The translations under genes and the position numbers were made by a program. Shown here in pieces: positions 60,683 through 64,000 of a stretch of 64,000 nt of DNA; position 1 is the stretch's first letter; every line of letters begins with the position of its first letter. This stretch comes from a virus, in the IMG/VR virus record IMGVR_UViG_3300021963_000063, positions 32,731 through 96,730 of that record; one strand, written 5' to 3'. Under the pieces are notes generated by a model. That model had not been told where the DNA came from and did no database searches. It was given only the letters and a program-made list of their open reading frames with translations.

Positions 60683-60979
60683 ATGGGAAGAAACTTCGCA
60701 ACAGAATTATCCGCTATGGATACTATGCCACTTGAGCAACAGATTAACTTGCACTTGCAATACAACTTCTATCCACCTGTACCGTCCTCAATGGTACAAC
60801 CTTGCATTGAAGCAATTGACGCTTATTGGGACGAGGACATTTATCGTGAAATAGAAATGCCATTAGGAGTTTCTTATCGTGGTAGTGATACTGCACCTGC
60901 TCACGCTATCGTTGAACAACACCGCTTAGATTCCTGGCTAAGCGAACTAGATGACTACTATGAAGATGAAGAGGTTTAA
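60683..60979 (+). CDS. Hypothetical acidic protein
   Basis: A 98-aa protein (MGRNFATELSAMDTMPLEQQ) with an acidic C-terminus (DYYEDEEV). AAGGAG precedes the ATG at 60683. It sits between the basic protein and WhiB; the opposite charges of the first two products may mean they interact. Confidence 0.68.
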   Translation: MGRNFATELSAMDTMPLEQQINLHLQYNFYPPVPSSMVQPCIEAIDAYWDEDIYREIEMPLGVSYRGSDTAPAHAIVEQHRLDSWLSELDDYYEDEEV

Positions 60980-60981
60980 TT

Positions 60982-61188
60982 ATGTGGCAACTACAAGCAA
61001 ACTGTGATGAAACAAATACAGAACTATTCTTTAGCAAACTAGAAAGTAAAGTTGCTAAAGCAAAAGCCCTATGTGGCAGTTGTGCAGTTGCAGACAAGTG
61101 TTTGCAATTTGCATTAGATACAGAAATTGAATTTGGTATTTTTGGTGGAGTCACCGCAGACGAAAGGAAAGCACTTGTTTCAAACTAA
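60982..61188 (+). CDS. whiB: WhiB-family iron-sulphur transcription factor
   Basis: A 68-aa minimal WhiB protein. Cys8, then LCGSCAV with the C-x2-C pair near residues 31-34 and Cys40 (KCLQFAL) form the four-cysteine [4Fe-4S] site; the turn FGIFGGVTADERK matches the conserved G-[VI]-W/F-G-G motif. WhiB proteins bind the region-4 domain of sigma-A and are found only in actinobacteria and their phages. No C-terminal AT-hook is present, so DNA contact would be limited. It lies in the array with displaced-box promoters. Confidence 0.93.
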   Translation: MWQLQANCDETNTELFFSKLESKVAKAKALCGSCAVADKCLQFALDTEIEFGIFGGVTADERKALVSN

Positions 61189-61366
61189 CTTAGTAGTGAA
61201 CTTTACCAATGGTGAAAGTAAAACTTATTTAGATGTTCACCCTGACCAAAGTTTCTTTATCCATAATGAGATGCTTACATTAGAAACGCTAAACGGTGAG
61301 ATGATTTGGTACATACCTGCCGTATCTGTAATTGACTACTACACAGAATGCGTGAGGGTTTCATAA
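61175..61366 (+). CDS. Small beta-type protein
   Basis: A 63-aa protein starting at TTG 61175, where AAAGGA lies 6-8 bases upstream and overlaps the WhiB end by 14 nt. Strand-rich (LVVNFTNGESKTYLDV, then MIWYIPAVSVIDYY). A longer frame begins inside whiB and is less likely. Function unknown. Confidence 0.55.
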   Translation: MFQTNLVVNFTNGESKTYLDVHPDQSFFIHNEMLTLETLNGEMIWYIPAVSVIDYYTECVRVS

Positions 61367-61375
61367 CTTGACAAA

Positions 61376-61407
61376 AGCTCCGAAAGGGGCTCGGGGGGAT
61401 TTTTTTT
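61376..61407 (+). terminator. GAAA-loop intrinsic terminator
   Basis: AGCTCC-GAAA-GGGGCT forms a GNRA-closed stem, followed by CGGGGGGA and eight Ts. It ends the WhiB unit. Its sequence resembles that at 59859. Confidence 0.72.
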
Positions 61408-61458
61408 GAAATGTCAATTACGACACGCTCAAAAACTCACTGAAAAAAACACTAGAAA

Positions 61459-61481
61459 TTGTCAGACCCTTGTGGTAATGT
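61459..61481 (+). promoter_or_regulatory. Array-type promoter 9
   Basis: TTGTCA, 11 bases (GACCCTTGTGG), -10 TAATGT. GTCAATTACGACACGC lies at 61413-61428, 46 nt upstream. Confidence 0.7.
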
Positions 61482-61511
61482 ATACACATAACCTACTAAG
61501 AAAGAGAAAAA

Positions 61512-61643
61512 ATGACAGACCAGCAACTTGTAGATAAAATTGTTGATTTATTTGATGCAGTCATTGACGAGAGTGCATTGGATAGATTATCAGAAGAAGA
61601 ACTAAAAGCAATTGACAAAATACTAACGGAAGCAGGTTACTAA
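61512..61643 (+). CDS. Small helical protein
   Basis: A 43-aa acidic helical protein (MTDQQLVDKIVDLFDAVIDE). AAGAG lies upstream. First of seven tightly packed genes up to 62664. Confidence 0.6.
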   Translation: MTDQQLVDKIVDLFDAVIDESALDRLSEEELKAIDKILTEAGY

Positions 61644-61644
61644 A

Positions 61645-61983
61645 ATGGGTGCAAGAATTAATTTCGTATTTGATGACGGAACAGATAGCCTAGTTAATCT
61701 TTATTCACATTGGGGTGAGACTGATTGGGAAAATGATTTAATAGGTGCATTGATACACGCACAGAAACGCAAAGGTGACTATTCATACTTTACTCGTATG
61801 GTTATCTCACACCTAATTAAAGACTATGTTTTAGATGAAACTGGTTTTGGTATCTATGCAATTAACCGTTCAGAAATTGCTAACAATTTTGATAAGACAG
61901 TTGTATTAGATTTAGTAAATAACACATTGACAGATTTAGACAATGATAAGACAGTTGAACTATATGGAAAGGTATTTGCATAA
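61645..61983 (+). CDS. Conserved phage protein, unknown function
   Basis: A 112-aa alpha/beta protein: RINFVFDDGTDSLVNLYSHW near the start, a helical middle (LIGALIHAQKRKGDYSYFTR), then a Gly-rich strand and an acidic end. Short proteins with a similar opening occur in other phages, but no function is known. Stop overlaps the next ATG. Confidence 0.68.
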   Translation: MGARINFVFDDGTDSLVNLYSHWGETDWENDLIGALIHAQKRKGDYSYFTRMVISHLIKDYVLDETGFGIYAINRSEIANNFDKTVVLDLVNNTLTDLDNDKTVELYGKVFA

Positions 61984-62132
61984 TGGCAAAGATGAAAACA
62001 ATTGAAATGATTCTAATGGAAAACCACCCTGATGGAATTTACAATGAAGATGATGTATGGGAAGCAATTGCAGAAGCAAATGGCATGGACTATTCAGAAA
62101 TAGCAGACGGAGATTTAGCAGAATGGCTATAA
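61983..62132 (+). CDS. Small acidic protein
   Basis: A 49-aa protein (MAKMKTIEMILMENHPDG, ending DLAEWL) starting on a TAATG overlap and ending inside the next gene start by 10 nt. Function unknown. Confidence 0.6.
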   Translation: MAKMKTIEMILMENHPDGIYNEDDVWEAIAEANGMDYSEIADGDLAEWL

Positions 62133-62254
62133 AACTATTTAATAAGAAACCAGAACTAATCGAAGATACATTTACTAAGTTAGATAGACTAATGAGTGAA
62201 ATGGCATCTACTGACATCTACATCGAATACCTTGAATTAAGGGAGGGTATGTAA
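62123..62254 (+). CDS. Small helical protein
   Basis: A 43-aa protein (MAIKLFNKKPELIEDTFTKL) from ATG 62123; an upstream in-frame extension would run into the previous gene and lacks a ribosome binding site. Overlaps the next ATG by one base. Confidence 0.58.
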   Translation: MAIKLFNKKPELIEDTFTKLDRLMSEMASTDIYIEYLELREGM

Positions 62255-62352
62255 TGGCATTTGGTATCCTAATGGTATTGACTGTATACTCATTTATTGT
62301 TATGATAATGCTATACACAGACAAAGTTGAAAGCGAATGGGATAGTCAATAA
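62254..62352 (+). CDS. 32-aa membrane microprotein
   Basis: MAFGILMVLTVYSFIVMIML forms one transmembrane helix with an acidic tail. GGGAGGGT precedes the ATG, a strong ribosome binding site, and both ends overlap neighbours by one base. Confidence 0.62.
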   Translation: MAFGILMVLTVYSFIVMIMLYTDKVESEWDSQ

Positions 62353-62459
62353 TGGAAATATTTTTTGGGGCAATTGGTCTGCTAATATTGTTTGGAGTGC
62401 TTATGTCTAATGGCAAGGGTACACCACACGATGAGGAAGATGGTTGGTATGATTACTGA
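62352..62459 (+). CDS. 35-aa membrane microprotein
   Basis: MEIFFGAIGLLILFGVLMSN forms one helix, then an acidic tail (DEEDGWYDY). Starts on the TAATG overlap with the previous gene. A second tandem pair of membrane microproteins. Confidence 0.55.
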   Translation: MEIFFGAIGLLILFGVLMSNGKGTPHDEEDGWYDY

Positions 62460-62664
62460 GTATAAAGAAATAGATCAACTAATTGGAATGACTATTGAGC
62501 CAGGTGATATGGTAAAGCTGCCTAATGGTGATATTGTAAATATCATTCGCACTGAACCCACCGCAACAGGCTATGATTTATTCTTCTTAGATTTGTTTGA
62601 AGATGAGGAACTGGTTTACAGTTTAGACGACAATGAAAAGGTAACACTCCTAGAATTTGACTAG
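62449..62664 (+). CDS. Small SH3/KOW-like protein
   Basis: A 71-aa strand-rich protein: PGDMVKLPNGDIVNIIRTEP near residues 18-37 recalls a KOW/SH3-like barrel. The start at 62449 is inside the previous gene's end, with AGGAAG about 10 bases upstream. Last gene of the 61459 unit; GCCCCGAGC follows. Confidence 0.58.
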   Translation: MITEYKEIDQLIGMTIEPGDMVKLPNGDIVNIIRTEPTATGYDLFFLDLFEDEELVYSLDDNEKVTLLEFD

Positions 62665-62754
62665 GGGTGCTGCCCCGAGCTCATAACTTGCCAAATGTCA
62701 AGTTACGATGTGTGATTTAAGTCACAGGAAATTAGATGTAAAAAAGACTAGAAA

Positions 62755-62777
62755 TTGTCAGACCTATCTGCTAAGAT
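62755..62777 (+). promoter_or_regulatory. Array-type promoter 10
   Basis: TTGTCA, 11 bases (GACCTATCTGC), -10 TAAGAT. A GTCAAGTTACGATG box lies near 62697-62710, about 58 nt upstream. Confidence 0.72.
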
Positions 62778-62811
62778 GTTAGCATAACAACAACATAGAA
62801 AAGAGAAGCAA

Positions 62812-62967
62812 ATGGATAAAATCCAAACACCAACTGTTGGCTCACAGTTCACGACTGCTAAGTCAGGCGTAACAGGAACAGTTCAGGAAGTAATCAAAAA
62901 TACTACTGGCTCACTCCGTATTCGTCTTGATGTAAATGGTCAAGACCGTTGGACTACTGTAAAGTAG
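62812..62967 (+). CDS. Small beta-type protein
   Basis: A 51-aa protein (MDKIQTPTVGSQFTTAKSGV) ending DVNGQDRWTTVK, likely a small SH3-like barrel. AGAGAAG precedes the ATG. Single-gene cassette. Confidence 0.6.
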   Translation: MDKIQTPTVGSQFTTAKSGVTGTVQEVIKNTTGSLRIRLDVNGQDRWTTVK

Positions 62968-62991
62968 TTTTAGTTATGGGGTCTGGCAAAA

Positions 62992-63014
62992 CTGTCAGAC
63001 CCCTATGCTAAGAT
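62992..63014 (+). promoter_or_regulatory. Array-type promoter 11
   Basis: CTGTCA, 11 bases (GACCCCTATGC), -10 TAAGAT. No separate upstream box fits before it; it follows closely after the 62812 gene. It drives the 161-aa gene and probably tRNA-Asp. Confidence 0.75.
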
Positions 63015-63050
63015 TATTTTAATAAACTACCTACAAATAAGGAGACCCAA

Positions 63051-63536
63051 ATGGGACTAGACATGTATCTTCGTGCGAATGAGTATGTATCACGCAACGA
63101 TTGGACTCGTAATGACAAAGGTGAATTAGTTGATAGCCCTAATTCATTGTTTCAACAAATTGTTGAGACTCTTGAGTTAGAAAACATTATTGACAATACT
63201 GGATTTGCTGGAATGAGCATTGACTTACCAATGGGTTACTGGCGTAAGGCTAATCAAATCCATAACTGGTTTGTTGAAAACTTAGCAGACGGTGTTGATG
63301 AATGTCAGCCAATTGTAGTTCGTAGAGAAGATTTAGAAACTCTAAAAGAATTGTGTATTCAAGTTCTTGCTGTGAAAGAATTAGCAGAAGATTTATTACC
63401 AAGTGCTTCAGGTTTCTTCTTTGGTTCAACTACCTATGATGAATACTACTATAGTGATTTGAATGACACCATTGGTATTATTAACAAGTGTCTTGAAAGC
63501 AAGTTTGATTACTTTGAATACCAAGCATCTTGGTAG
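63051..63536 (+). CDS. Conserved phage protein (MGLDMYL family)
   Basis: A 161-aa protein with the family pattern MGLDMYLRANEYV at the start, GYWRKANQIHNWFV near residue 60-73 and LPSASGFFFGSTTYDEYYY near 116-134. Related proteins are widespread in phages and plasmids but have no known function. AAGGAGA precedes the ATG. Largest gene of the last 4 kb. Confidence 0.78.
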   Translation: MGLDMYLRANEYVSRNDWTRNDKGELVDSPNSLFQQIVETLELENIIDNTGFAGMSIDLPMGYWRKANQIHNWFVENLADGVDECQPIVVRREDLETLKELCIQVLAVKELAEDLLPSASGFFFGSTTYDEYYYSDLNDTIGIINKCLESKFDYFEYQASW

Positions 63537-63538
63537 TA

Positions 63539-63629
63539 GGGCAGTGCCTGAATCCATAAACCTGCTACAGCCACGCAGGTAAAATAAGGGGGACAGTCCT
63601 GAGTACCATACCCAGACTATAAACTGCTC
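63539..63629 (+). ncRNA. Possible structured RNA before tRNA-Asp
   Basis: In the 98-bp gap, GGGCAGT (63539-63545) can pair with ACTGCTC (63623-63629), enclosing a perfect ACCTGC/GCAGGT hairpin (63560-63580). It is not a tRNA: no TTC-type T-loop is present. It could be a processed RNA or a leader guiding tRNA maturation. Confidence 0.35.
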
Positions 63630-63634
63630 ACCCT

Positions 63635-63708
63635 GGTCTGTTAGCTCAATTGGTTAGAGCACTACCCTGTCACGGTAGAGGTTGTGGGTTCAAGTCCCAT
63701 ACAGATCG
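63635..63708 (+). tRNA. tRNA-Asp (GTC)
   Basis: A complete cloverleaf: acceptor GGTCTGT pairs with ACAGATC (one G-T), D-loop with AGCTCAATTGGTTAGAGC, anticodon loop CTGTCAC within a CTACC/GGTAG stem giving anticodon GTC, and a T-arm with GGGTTCAAGTCCC. The discriminator is G, as expected for tRNA-Asp. CCA is not encoded. It may support translation of the Asp-rich, AT-biased phage genes. Confidence 0.95.
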
Positions 63709-63795
63709 CAAAAAGGGCTCGGGGCTCAGCTCCCTATTTGTCAATTACGACACGCCTAAAAATATCACGAAGTTTCTTAAAATAAGTATTGATTA

Positions 63796-63818
63796 TTGTC
63801 AGACCTATGGTGTATAGT
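63796..63818 (+). promoter_or_regulatory. Array-type promoter 12
   Basis: TTGTCA, 11 bases (GACCTATGGTG), -10 TATAGT. The upstream box GTCAATTACGACACGC lies at 63740-63755, 56 nt before. Confidence 0.7.
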
Positions 63819-63851
63819 TAAACTATTAAACAAACAAACAAAGGAATAAAA

Positions 63852-64000
63852 ATGTCAATTGACCAAATTGAAATCATAGACGGCAAGGCTTCTTATGCTT
63901 CCTTGCGTGTACCTGCCTACCACCAATTAGGAACTGTCTTTCAGAATGAAGTTTCTACATCAGAGATGCTTTCACTAGCAAACCTTGACAACTGGAATGT
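63852..64000 (+). CDS. DUF932-like protein (N-terminus only)
   Basis: 49 complete codons are visible. ASLRVPAYHQLGTVFQ followed by SLANLDNW resembles the start of DUF932/phage-plasmid-like proteins (P-x-H-x-LG-T-V). Function unknown. AAAGGAATAAAA precedes the ATG. The rest of the gene lies beyond the window. Confidence 0.65.
   Translation, partial: MSIDQIEIIDGKASYASLRVPAYHQLGTVFQNEVSTSEMLSLANLDNWN

Noticed and set aside
63539-63629. A second, degenerate tRNA
   Set aside because: Stems can be drawn, but there is no TTC-type T-arm or anticodon arm of the right size.
1-64000. Temperate lifestyle (integrase, immunity repressor, attP)
   Set aside because: No integrase, CI-like repressor or tRNA-overlapping repeat was recognised in the window; genes outside the window cannot be excluded.

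Overview
The window is 64 kb of an AT-rich (by eye roughly 36-38% GC) tailed double-stranded DNA phage with a siphovirus-type gene set. The host is very probably an actinobacterium: a WhiB-family gene (60982..61188) is present, many promoters are extended -10 types, several genes appear to be translated from leaderless mRNAs, and the tail carries a peptidoglycan-cutting M23 domain. The modest GC points to a low-GC actinobacterium, for example a freshwater lineage, but this is inference. No integrase, repressor/attP module, IS element or CRISPR array was seen, so a lytic lifestyle is more likely.

Almost everything from 54.7 kb down to 1 is one leftward block. From its right end: two membrane proteins (holin candidates), a glycosyltransferase and tail fibres; a class II ribonucleotide reductase; a LamG-fold virion protein; portal, capsid protease with scaffold, and major capsid protein; neck proteins; major tail tube; tail assembly chaperones with a -1 frameshift; a 2132-aa tape measure with an M23 domain; and the tail tip plus a collar-type tail fibre. 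The replication and repair module follows at 4-17 kb: HNH enzyme, metallophosphoesterase, DnaB-type helicase, DnaG-type primase, gp32-type SSB, DnaE polymerase, MazG, RecA, PD-(D/E)XK and Cas4-like nucleases and a RuvC-like resolvase. A second glycosyltransferase and the two terminase genes end the block; the large subunit runs off the left edge. Terminase is therefore separated from portal by more than 40 kb.

Between 54.7 and 57.2 kb transcription switches direction. This zone holds a very AT-rich stretch, an Hsp20 gene behind five helically phased TGTTAT repeats, an HNH endonuclease, membrane microproteins and a cluster of DnaA-box-like sequences. From 57.2 to 64 kb there is a rightward array of small genes (22-177 aa) in short cassettes. 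They encode zinc-ribbon, membrane and SH3-like small proteins, WhiB, a tRNA-Asp and the start of a DUF932-type gene.

The most interesting system is the promoter family of this array. Thirteen copies (twelve rightward, one leftward) join a TTGTCAGACC box to an extended -10 element (TGnTAnnnT) with an invariant 11-nt gap instead of the normal 16-18 nt. Many have a second box (GTCAATTACGACA) about 45-56 nt upstream. The layout resembles activator-dependent middle promoters such as T4 MotA promoters. Because WhiB proteins are known to bind sigma-A region 4, the WhiB encoded inside the array is a natural candidate regulator. Other notable features are a consensus promoter overlapped by an 11-bp inverted repeat upstream of dnaE, an ATT-initiated zinc-ribbon gene, three DnaA-box clusters, FCCH-like modules inserted in four unrelated virion proteins, and a capsid protease fused to a zinc-knuckle and a Tudor-like domain.
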